DNA from: Priapulus caudatus
Lineage: Eukaryota; Priapulida; Priapulimorpha; Priapulimorphida; Priapulidae
NCBI RefSeq assembly: GCF_000485595.1
Contig: NW_014577197.1
Location: 351,382-393,748 of the forward strand
Direction: 5' to 3'
DNA: 42,367 nucleotides
Positions 1 through 10,622 of the stretch are shown one piece after another. The notes below the pieces were generated by a model. The model did not search any database and was not told the DNA's origin. It was given only the letters and a program-made list of their open reading frames with translations. Made by a program: the position numbers and the translations under genes. Position 1 is the stretch's first letter; each line of letters starts with the position of its first letter.

Positions 1-460
1 CTTACGCCACGAGCACCACAAACACAGACACATGAACCTACTGATATGCGAGATGGTATCGAGTGAGAGTGGACGTGTCACGTGACCACGGCTCGCATTA
101 AGTGGCTTCAACTCAGATATCGGCGAGAAGTATGCGCCGAGGTTTGTTGTCAGACAACGCCCTACGTGCTAGCATAATGAATAGCAGCCTGGAAACTTAC
201 GAAAGCTTGTTGTTAGATTCCCCACCAGAGATTGGTGAAAGCACGAAATTTCATCCGTATTCACACCATAGTGATGAAAACCTCTATAGCGTTCGAATTC
301 GAAACCGCACGCATTCTTTTGCGATCAATTGCAAGAATAGATGTGTTACTGATTTGAATATATACTTGGAAGTTTCGTGAATTTTCTCTTCCGTGCAGAA
401 AGAGAGAAGAGAGACAGATAGATAGATGTGAGAGTGAGATTGAGTGAGAGAGAGACAAGA
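1..460. other. No gene recognised; probably intron of the ZSWIM gene
   Basis: No exon with recognisable protein similarity is seen on either strand. Short open frames here lack conserved motifs. Because the first visible ZSWIM exon downstream begins at an acceptor rather than a start codon, this stretch is most simply intron of that gene. Confidence 0.4.
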
Positions 461-944
461 GAAGAGTGAGTGTGAGTGAGTGAGTGAGTGAGTGAGTGAG
501 TGAAGTGAGTGAGTGAGTGAGTGAGGAGTGAGTGAGTGAGTGGGGTACGTGAGTGTGTGAGAAGAGAGGGGGAGACAGAGGAGAGAAGAGAATAGAGACA
601 GCGAAGCGGAGAGAGGAGAGAGAGAGGAGAGAGAGAGAGAGAGAGAAGAGAGAGAGAGAAAGAGAGAGAGACGAGCGTGCATGTGCGTGCGTACGTACGT
701 GCATGTGAATGCGCTCGAGCGTGCATGTGCGTGCGTACGTACGTGCATGTGAATGCGCACGAGCGTGCATGTGCATGCGTACGTACGTGCATGTGCATGC
801 GTACGAGCGTGCATGTGCATGCGTACGTACGTGCATGTGCATGCGCACGAGCGTGCATGTGCATGCGTACGTACGTGCATGTGCATGTGCCCACGCGCGT
901 GTGTGATTGCATGCCGGCGAGCGCGCGTGTGTGCGTGCATGCCC

Positions 945-975
<31 letters not shown>

Positions 976-1000
976 TGAACCTGCTCGTGTGTAACGGCCG
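461..1000. repeat. GAGT/GA microsatellite followed by a GTGCATGTGCATGCGTACGTAC-type minisatellite
   Basis: From about 461 to 540 the sequence is mostly GAGT tetranucleotides. From 570 to 670 it is GA-rich. From 670 to 985 it is a degenerate minisatellite built from GTGCATG, TGCGTACGTACG and ACGAGCG blocks, ending in a GTGC run. The tract is alternating purine-pyrimidine, so open frames across it on both strands (Arg/His/Ala/Thr- or Val/Cys-rich) are composition artefacts. Confidence 0.9.
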
Positions 1001-1024
1001 CATGTTTGTTGTTGTTGCTTGCAG

Positions 1025-1198
1025 GCGAGTATCCACGCATGCAGACCGTGCTCGAAATCGCGCACGGCGGCAGCTTCCACCACCACCGCAGCCGCCACCT
1101 CTACAAGCCTCCGCAGCCGCCGCCGCTGCCGCACCATCAGCGGGGGAAGATGGCGTATGACGTCGCGTCGCGTGCGGCTGACCTTTGTGCATTTGCAG
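1025..1198 (+). other. In-frame, exon-like copy immediately upstream of the first visible ZSWIM exon
   Basis: A TTGCAG acceptor-like site ends at 1024 and is followed by sequence reading GEYPRMQTVLEIAHGG in the same frame as the real exon at 1199, which reads GDIPCLQTVLESAQCN. About three quarters of the first 42 bases match, including the acceptor, and the 174-bp offset keeps the frame open with no stop. After about 25 codons the copy becomes His/Pro-rich. No good donor is visible before 1198. It could be a decayed tandem exon duplicate, a longer exon made by an alternative 3' splice site, or a mutually exclusive exon whose donor is not obvious. Confidence 0.5.
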
Positions 1199-3080
<1,882 letters not shown>

Positions 3081-3640
3081 CCCTACGCCCCCCGCCCCCC
3101 CCGCCGCCTCGCGCCGCCGTCTCGCCTCGCCCCAATCGTGTCACGGCGCGGGCGTTAACGTACCCCAGGTGCTTTACGAGAGAAACCAAAGTGAAGACAT
3201 CGTGCAACAACTATAAATATAGCAAGAAGACGACGTCGTGTGTGTATGTGTGTGCGTGTACGTGTGTGTGAGTGTGCATGCGTGCATGCATGCGTGCGTG
3301 CATGCGTGCGTGTGTGATTGTGTACTCTATCGCCCCGAGAGAGGAAAAATGGAGTAGATATCAGTGTGCGCGGCCGTATTTCTCTATGTGGCCGTATATG
3401 TTTTATATGGTTTGTATCATTGACGATAGCCGTGTGTTAGATTGATTGTCCTATTACTACACTGTGTGTAACAATGCGGTAACCATGGTAACCGCGTACG
3501 CTTGATGGTTACCGAGGTAACATCTTATCGTTTTAGTCGGAGACCCTAAGAGGGTGTCCGCTCCGGTAAGAGATCCTGCAACCACCAAGCTGTGATATCG
3601 TAGTCCGTACTATGGCCTCTGTTCGAAGATTTCGCGTACC
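3081..3640 (+). other. Probable ZSWIM 3' UTR / flank with (TG)n tract
   Basis: After the stop there is a C-rich stretch, then a TG/TGCG/TGCA simple repeat at about 3239-3316. No canonical AATAAA lies within the first 560 bases. The nearest convincing one is at 8777-8782, so either the 3' UTR is very long or an atypical signal is used. Confidence 0.4.
3479..3521. promoter_or_regulatory. Two RFX-type X-box motifs in tandem
   Basis: GTAACCATGGTAAC at 3479-3492 and GTTACCGAGGTAAC at 3508-3521 each match the 14-base RFX consensus GTNRCC-NN-RGYAAC at every position. Their centres are 29 bp apart. The first sits in a 20-bp perfect palindrome (3476-3495). RFX factors commonly drive ciliary genes, but no ciliary gene is visible nearby, so function is only suggested. 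Confidence 0.55.
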
Positions 3641-3663
3641 TCATGTCCTCATTCGCGAGCCCT

Positions 3664-4033
3664 CCCCACCAGGTGGCGCTCTCCCTGCAAGGTAGCGCCC
3701 TCCCTGCCAGGTGGTGCCCTCCCCGTCAGGTGGCGCTCTCCCCACCAGGTGGCTCCCCTCCAGGTGGCGCTCTTCCCGCCAGGTGGCGTCCTCCCTGTCA
3801 GGTGGCGCTCTCCCCACCAGGTGGCTCCCTTCCAGGTAGCGCTCTCCCTGCCAGGTGGCGCTCTACTCGCCAGGTGGCGTCCTCTCCAGGTGGCACTCTC
3901 CCCACCGGGTGGCATTGTCCCCGCCAGGTGGCGCTCTCCCCACCAGGTGGCACTCTCCCCGCCAGGTGGCGCTCTCCCCCACCAGGTAGCGCTCTTCCCG
4001 CCAGGTGGCGCTCTCCCCGCCAGGTGGCACTCT
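3664..4033. repeat. Minisatellite of about 20 units, each carrying a CTCF-like core
   Basis: About 20 copies of a 15-20-bp unit of the form CCGCCAGGTGGCGCTCTCC occupy this stretch, with few substitutions. The unit contains CCRCCAGGTGGCGC, which fits the CTCF consensus CCASYAGRKGGCRS closely; AGGTGGCGC is also the usual insect CTCF core. The same unit contains CAGGTG, an E2-box. Long open frames across it are artefacts of the repeat. Confidence 0.85.
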
Positions 4034-4324
4034 CGATCGTTTGTCTCATTTTTGGAATTTTGAGAGCGTTCGCGTCGAAACAATGCGGACAGCATGAAAA
4101 CAGAGAGCGGCTGCGCAGGAGACCCTTGACAGCATGATTTATCCGCCGGTCAGGGGGACGACCGATCGTGGTTCCATCGAGGGGGGAATTCCCAGCGCGT
4201 GCCCACTACCTTCTTCACCGCAAATAGGAATATATGGGAAATTGTGTGAGAGCAACCACCCTGCCGCATACCTGTCAACAATGTGGTGCGTGATCCATTC
4301 TCTGTCAGGGAGCAGCTGCCTGTT
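4034..4324. other. No gene recognised
   Basis: Unique-looking sequence between the minisatellite and the hairpin cluster. No splice-bounded exon or known repeat end is recognised. Confidence 0.4.
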
Positions 4325-4494
4325 CGACGCTTACGCGGGGCGTCGAGCCTAAAATCGAATGCCTAATTAGCATTCGTTAATTAGCGATATGACGAGAGTC
4401 GAGCAAGTCGACGGCCGCGCCGAATTTTTGTTCGGCGTCGCATTTTGACGCGAGTCTCTCAACTCTCGCGGCACGGTGTGTGGCGTCTCACCGT
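4325..4494. other. Run of five short hairpins
   Basis: Perfect stems with short loops follow one another: CGACGC/GCGTCG (4325-4345), CGAATGC/GCATTCG (4356-4376), CGCCGAA/TTCGGCG (4418-4437), CGCGAG/CTCGCG (4449-4470) and ACGGTG/CACCGT (4473-4494). This could be the fold of a structured RNA or the tail of a SINE-like element. No known ribozyme or RNA family signature was recognised. Confidence 0.35.
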
Positions 4495-5948
4495 CCGCGC
4501 TCCCAACCGTGGCGCCACCTACGACCCCCCGAGCGCTGCCAGCTCCGTCTTTTATTAAACGTGCGCTTTTAAGTTTGTTACGAAGGTTGTTCGACGGATA
4601 ACGGCGAGCCAGTGGTGGCTAGCGAGATGCGGCGGCGGCCGTGTGGTGGCGCCACAATCGCTACGTCAACGCGATTGTAAGCGTCGCTCTATCGAGCTTC
4701 CGAGAACAGGGGGGGGGGGGTCACCCGCGTTGCATCTCTCGCGCGCGTTTCCTTTTTATGCAGACGCCCAATATTATACCGATACTAAGTATATGATCAC
4801 TTGCGTTGATTTTTTTCGTTGATCTCAATCCTAAAGTCGAGTTTTATTTAAAGGCTGGGTCCATAGTTAGGTGTGTTTTTGTTGTTGTTGTCCATTTGCG
4901 AACGCGCGCCTCTCTCTGCCTTTGCACCCGGGCAAGCCGCTGGTGACGTGCAGGAAAGAGACTGTATAGAGAAAGCCGAGAAGGTCCAGTGGGGTAAGGT
5001 TTAGTTGCATTTATCGTTAGGAAATTATTGTTTGTGTGCATGAGTCTTCGTCTTGGGGGGTGGGTCGCGTCCTTGTCTGGATTGTCCCTTCTTACGGAAT
5101 CTCCCTCCGAAAGAACAGCTCTTAGTAAATGTGCGTTGAACGACGTCTTCGGGAGAATGCTTGGCGGGTTATCGATCGAAGCAACGTCTGAAGGCAGCGC
5201 TGCACAGCGGCTGCTTGGATGGGTCTCCTCACTACGTGCGCTCGTATCTTGCCGTCGCCGGATGTTGGCCGATGTTGCACGATGTTGCGCAATGGTGGCT
5301 GGATGTTGCGCAATGTTGGCTGGATGTTGGCTGGATGCTGACCGATGTTGGCTATGCCGAATGTTACAGGATCGAAGAGCTTGAGTGAATGACTGCCAAA
5401 TCAGCAACGGCATCATTTCGACGCGCACTTTAGGCAATCGACATGGCGTCGCGTGGTGGTGTCACTGCATCGTGTTACACGCCACGTCACGTGTTTGAGT
5501 AGCGCATCTACGCCATCCCTGCAGAAGCATTGTCGGCTCTTCGCTGAGGTTGCTGGTCATATCTCGCTCGCCGGTCGTACGCTCACTCAGTTAGTCGTTG
5601 TCAGTTGTTGCTTCTAAGCGCGCTGCGATGATCGCTCATTGCGGAACATCGCTTCACGTTCTTCGTCAAAATATGTTCGGCATTGCCTAATATCACTACT
5701 AGTTCTACGTCGAACTATGTTCGGCATTGTGGAATGTTGCCACGTAGTTTCTCATTAAAGAAGGCACTAGAATTAGGAAACGAACAGATCCCACGGCATG
5801 TGGTTATGAGGTTTCACACGTCACATCATTTGCAGCAATGGTTGCATCTGTGTGGCAGCCATATTCACAACCCTTACAGCTCGCCCATCCCTCGACGAGT
5901 GACGTCACGACTCAGCAGTCATTGTTGATTTTTTTGTACCAGTCGTAG
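4495..5948. other. Intergenic, no gene recognised; short GATGTTG repeat at about 5262-5352
   Basis: Palindromic GTGGCGCCAC-type sequences occur near 4513 and 4646. A degenerate repeat of GATGTTG(G/C)C(T/C)G units occupies about 5262-5352. ATGTTCGGCATTG occurs twice (about 5671 and 5718). No coding signal is convincing on either strand. Confidence 0.4.
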
Positions 5949-5998
5949 GATATCAAGAGTACATAATAGAGATCTCTATTATATACTCCTGACGATAT
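5949..5998. mobile_element. Short palindromic element (CAGGAGTGAATAATA family), divergent copy
   Basis: The arms ATATCAAGAGTACATAATAGAGAT and ATCTCTATTATATACTCCTGACGATAT form a near-perfect hairpin around AGATCT. The ends resemble the cleaner copies at 25213-25283 and 39831-39896. Confidence 0.45.
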
Positions 5999-6384
5999 AC
6001 GTGTTCAGTTTCGTGTTATGATCCATAGGTTTATTATATTGAATATTTTCCCCGTTTTTGATCTTGAGATTGATGGTAGATGTTTGTACATAAACGTGTG
6101 AGTGATGATGGTGTTGTAAGATATTAAGAATCTATATGCGTCCGGCTGGTCTCGCCCGTGCGCGCGGTCCGGTCACCTATTCGCCGTTAATAATGGCTTT
6201 TATTCCTATTCGCCGCACCATATTCGCTCTTCTTTTTCACAATTAGCTTTCATGGAGGCGCTTCAGATGGCGGCGTTAGTTCCGCTGATGTCAGACAGGT
6301 GGCACTGACGTCATGTCCCTGATGGAGGTCTGGGCATCTGCCGCTGCAAACCCCACATGTCGTGTCGACGTTGTTGGTATTCGT
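5999..6384. other. No gene recognised
   Basis: AT-moderate sequence with no exon, repeat or RNA gene recognised. Confidence 0.35.
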
Positions 6385-6465
6385 CACTGTCTTCTTCTTC
6401 TTCTGCTTCTTCGTCTTCTTCTTCTGCTTCTTTTTCTTCTTCTTCTTCCTCTTCTTCTTCGGACG
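6385..6465. repeat. (TTC)n microsatellite
   Basis: TCTTCT repeats interrupted by GCTTC. Poly-Ser, poly-Leu or poly-Glu frames across it are artefacts. Confidence 0.85.
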
Positions 6466-6589
6466 CTCGCCTTGAGCTTTCGGCTGAGAGTGAAGACCAA
6501 GCTGCGCGTTGGCAGTTTTGTATGCAAGACACGTGTCCGAACAGTGGTGACGTGGCTAGCAACACTGCAATCTACCCTTTCACTCCCAC

Positions 6590-7370
6590 ATTGATCTCCC
6601 CTGACCACTTCCTATACTCCCCGACCACCCATTGCTCTTGTTTGCGACTTCGTGTACGACCCCCACCCCTCCCCCTAATCCCCCGCGCTGTACCACCCTT
6701 CCCCTAACTCCCGCGCTGTCCACCCCTCCCCCTAACTCCTTTCCCGCGCTGTACCACGTCATCCCCCTAACCCGGCGCTTCACTAGCCCATCTCCCTAAT
6801 CCCCCCCGTGCTTCACCACACCTCCTCTAACCCTCGCGCATTTTACCACCCCCCCCCCCCCCTCCCCCAAAAGCCCTCTGTGCTGCACCACCCCTCCTCC
6901 CTAAACCCACCATGCTTCATCACCCCTGCCTACACCCCCTGCTCGTTTCACACCCCTCCCATAACCCTTACCCATGCTTCATCCCCCTCTCCTAACCCCC
7001 CGCGCTTCACTACCCCTCATTCCCTAACCCACCATGCTGTACTCGCTCATCCCGTCATTAATATAATGCATACCCGCCCTAATAACCTTACCACGCTGTG
7101 GACCACCATCCTCCGTGCTAATATTATAATACCATCCTAATAATGGCCTACCATGCTGTACCACCCATCTCCCGTGCTAATATATAATACCCATCCCCTA
7201 ATAACCCACCATGCTGTACCATCCCTCCCCCGTGCTAATATATAATACCCCTCCCCTAATAACCTACCATGCTGCACCACCCCTCCCCCGTGCTAATATA
7301 TAATACCCCTCTCCTAATAACCTACCATGCTACACCACCCATCTCCCGTGTTAATATACCTCTCCCTCCG
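6590..7370. repeat. C-rich tandem repeat region, 58-bp units at the right end
   Basis: The left part (about 6590-7060) is a degenerate array of CCCCTAA...CGCGCTTCACCACC units of roughly 25-30 bp. The right part (about 7080-7370) settles into a 58-bp unit: ACCATGCTG begins at 7150, 7208, 7266 and 7324, each followed by CCCGTGCTAATATATAATACC or a variant. No protein similarity is seen. Confidence 0.8.
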
Positions 7371-8015
7371 CCGCCGTGTTGTCCTCCCCTCCCCTTGCTA
7401 GCCATTTGCTGTCGATCATCTGCATGAATTGCGACCGGTTGCAGTGTTGTCGTCTGGTTTTTGTCTCGGTAGTAATGATTTTCTTCGTTCGTGTAGCTCA
7501 TAGTGTACTTCATCCACGTACTATGATATTGTCTGCTCTGCGCATGCGTATTTGTGCCCGTGTATCGCTCATTGTTGTTTACCACCGTCTCCAGAATTGC
7601 ACGAGGTTTCCAGTTGCCACGAAATCTCGCCCCACCACCTCTGAGATGCGTTCTGAGACTTTTGCACCTATCGCTGCAACTTCCAACCCCTCTCCTGCAT
7701 CCACCCCCCCCCCATCAAAACACGCATCTCTAAAATGATACGACGCAGGCATCCTGCGTGTTGTTTGCTGGTGTGCGTTTCCTTTCGGCAGTAATTGCGA
7801 TTGACTGTGCGCAAGGATGCCTCCGATCCCGTGTTTACATTGATCACACAGCACATCTGAGAGAGTGAGAGAGAGAGAGAGCGTGTCTCTATCCTACACC
7901 ACACCTGTTGACATATGTGTACATGTATATAGAGCCATACCACCTGCCGACTGCAATTATTGTTTCTAGTGGATATATACATATGTATATACGTGTATAT
8001 GTATATGTATGTATG

Positions 8016-8046
<31 letters not shown>

Positions 8047-9133
8047 TATATATATATACGTATTTATGTATATAAGTTAGTTTAGATATCCTCGTGTTTG
8101 TCATCGCACTAAACAGAGTGAGCAACACAACCTATCACGAGTCTATAACTCATCGTCGCCGAAACTCGCAGCTTATGCGACGTTATCACGCGGAGCGTGC
8201 GTCTGCTTTGTGCGTCGTTGCATGACGTCGTGCATCACCGCGTGACGTCGTGCGTGGCGGTGACGTACGCCACACTGACGCGGAACTCGCCGATGCCCGG
8301 CGCTGTGAATAATGGTACTGAGCGTGCTTCACGGTATCGTGCTCCCTGCACATCCTCATCTCTCCCAGCGTGAAATGCAACCGCGCAAAATACGATCGGT
8401 TTCGCAACCGACCGTGTTTGTAACTGACCGGGATTGTTGGTGTCGTTTTATAATAGATATACTCCTGTCAGATCTGTGGCAGGCCGGGTTGAACTCTGGT
8501 GTAGCGTTGGCTTCGGCTGTGTCCGTGTTACTGATACTTTGCTCCATGTGTAACGGCCAGAGGTCTAGTTGTACATGTTAGACTAGGTTAAAAGCTGGAT
8601 GCAGCGGTTGTACTATTGCCATACTGGAGACTGAGTGACAACGTTGTAGTTCTAAATGTACAGAAACTGATATTTATATACACTTTCCTCTTTATCATGT
8701 CCAGATTGTACGTGTTGATATGTTATCGCTGAAATATTTAAAGAGTTGGAGTGGTCATCGACTGAATTTTGTGATAAATAAACAAATATCACATAAAAAC
8801 TTAAGGAGAGGGGTTTATTGTGCTCATTTTATGCCTTCGTGGTTTCCATATCCGCAGTAAACAGTGATGTAATGGCTTGTAAAAGATTGTATTGCATGTG
8901 AACAGGAAGACATGTGCATTGGTTGTGACAGCTCTTGTTTCCATTCACTACTCAGTTATCATTCAGTCAATTCGGAACTTTTGGCACAAAAATGGCTAGC
9001 TACCTGGCGGTCAGCAACCAGACTATTCTATTGATGTGTGTGACACCCATCGATACTGTGGGATGCGGTAAACAGATCAGGATATATATATATATATATA
9101 TATTTATTTATTTATATATATCTATCTACTATA

Positions 9134-9170
<37 letters not shown>

Positions 9171-9211
9171 TAGCAGTCTGTTTTCGTGGCAAAGGTTTTT
9201 CGCATCTAATA
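7371..9211. other. Intergenic; TA microsatellites at about 7975-8060 and 9080-9170
   Basis: No exon is recognised. Two (TA)n tracts are obvious, with GA repeats near 7860-7880. An AATAAA lies at 8777-8782 on the plus strand and could be a polyadenylation signal for an unseen or very long transcript. 8170-8300 is CpG-rich (repeated TGACGTCGTGC), which could mark a CRE-like or promoter patch, but no gene start was found. Confidence 0.4.
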
Positions 9212-10272
9212 GCCTCGTCCACACGACGAAATTTAACTCTGGTTAAGCGTCTATACGGGGCCTCAAATCGAGTTAAGGTAACTCGAGTTAGCTTAACCTC
9301 GCCAGTGGATCGAGGTTAAGCTAACTCGAGTTAAGGCCCCGTATAGACGCTTAACTTGAGTTAGCGAATAGTACATAACTCCACGATAGGCGGCAACACT
9401 TGTACTTACAATAGTACGCACGTATAGCAATATACGTACAATCATCATAACGACAAATACACGCACGTATACACACGCATGCACGCACGTATACGTACAC
9501 AGACGTACGCACGTATATGCACACAGACGTACGCACGTATACGTACACACAGACGTACGCACGCACGCACGTATACGTACACACGCCCACTGATACACAC
9601 AGACGTACGTACGCACGCACGCACGTGCGTACACACAGACGGACGTACGCACGCACGTACACAGAGACGCACTTACACAGACGTACGTACGCACGCACGT
9701 ACGTACACACAGACGCACGCATGCACGTACACACAGACGTACGCACACACGTACACACAGACGCACGCACGCGCGTACACACAGACGTACGTACGCACGC
9801 ACGTACACACAGACGGTCGTACGCACGCACGTACACAGAGACGCACGCACGCACGCACACACAGACGTACGTACGCACGCACGCACGTACACACAGACGG
9901 ACGTACGCACGCACGTACACAGAGACGCACGTACACAGAGACGCACGTACACAGAGACGCACGTACACACAGACGGACGTACGCACGCACGTACACAGAG
10001 ACGCACGTATACACAGACGTACGTACGCACGCACAGACGCACGCATGCACGTACACACAGACGTACGCACGCACAGACGCACGCACGTACACGCAGACGC
10101 ACGCACGTGCGTACACACAGACGTACGTACGCACGCACGCACGTACACACAGACGTGCACACGCACGTACACACAAACGCACGCACGCACGGGTGTTGTT
10201 GTGTAGACGCTACATAATCGTTAACTCGAGTTAACGCTTAACTCGAGTTAAATTTCGTCGTGTAGACGAGGC
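9212..10272. mobile_element. Foldback/MITE-like element flanked by TA, carrying an internal minisatellite
   Basis: The ends GCCTCGTCCACACGACGAAA and the reverse complement GCCTCGTCTACACGACGAAA form a terminal inverted repeat of about 38 bp, with TA immediately outside both ends (9210-9211 and 10273-10274). Just inside the left end is a second palindrome (about 9246-9353, arms AAGCGTCTATACGGGGCC). About 9450-10195 is a degenerate ACGTACGCACGCAC / ACACACAGACG minisatellite. No transposase is encoded, so it is non-autonomous. TA duplications suit Tc1/mariner-like mobilisation, but the superfamily is not proven. Confidence 0.7.
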
Positions 10273-10622
10273 TATAATGTACATGTGTATATACACGTGT
10301 AGATGTGTGTATGTGTGTGTGTGCGTGCACATGTCTATGTGCATGTGTTTATAGATAACAGTGCAATCAGGTGAATTTCAGTTACATGTATATTCTATTT
10401 TAAAGTAGATTATTCTATTATAACAATGGTTTCATTTGTACATAATCTGTATACAGGGTCAAAAATCTCAGTAAGCTTGATGCACGGTGCTCCAAATTGG
10501 TGTCCAGACATCTGACGGTGTTTAGCTGTCACCCGTGTTGATTTCCTCGTACGAAACGACGCGGTAAACGTACAAGATGGCCACCTCATCGGAATGTCTC
10601 AATGTGAATTTCGTCGCGTGAG

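Noticed and set aside
3664-4033. CRISPR array
   Set aside because: Units are contiguous with no unique spacers, and the genome is eukaryotic.
3643-4137. Proline/glycine-rich proteins encoded across the minisatellite
   Set aside because: All frames on both strands stay open because the unit lacks stops. No signal peptide, splice site or codon bias.
9293-10234. Several 170-300-codon frames rich in Cys/Val/Arg or His/Thr/Arg
   Set aside because: Direct products of the ACGTACGCACGCAC minisatellite, open in nearly every frame.
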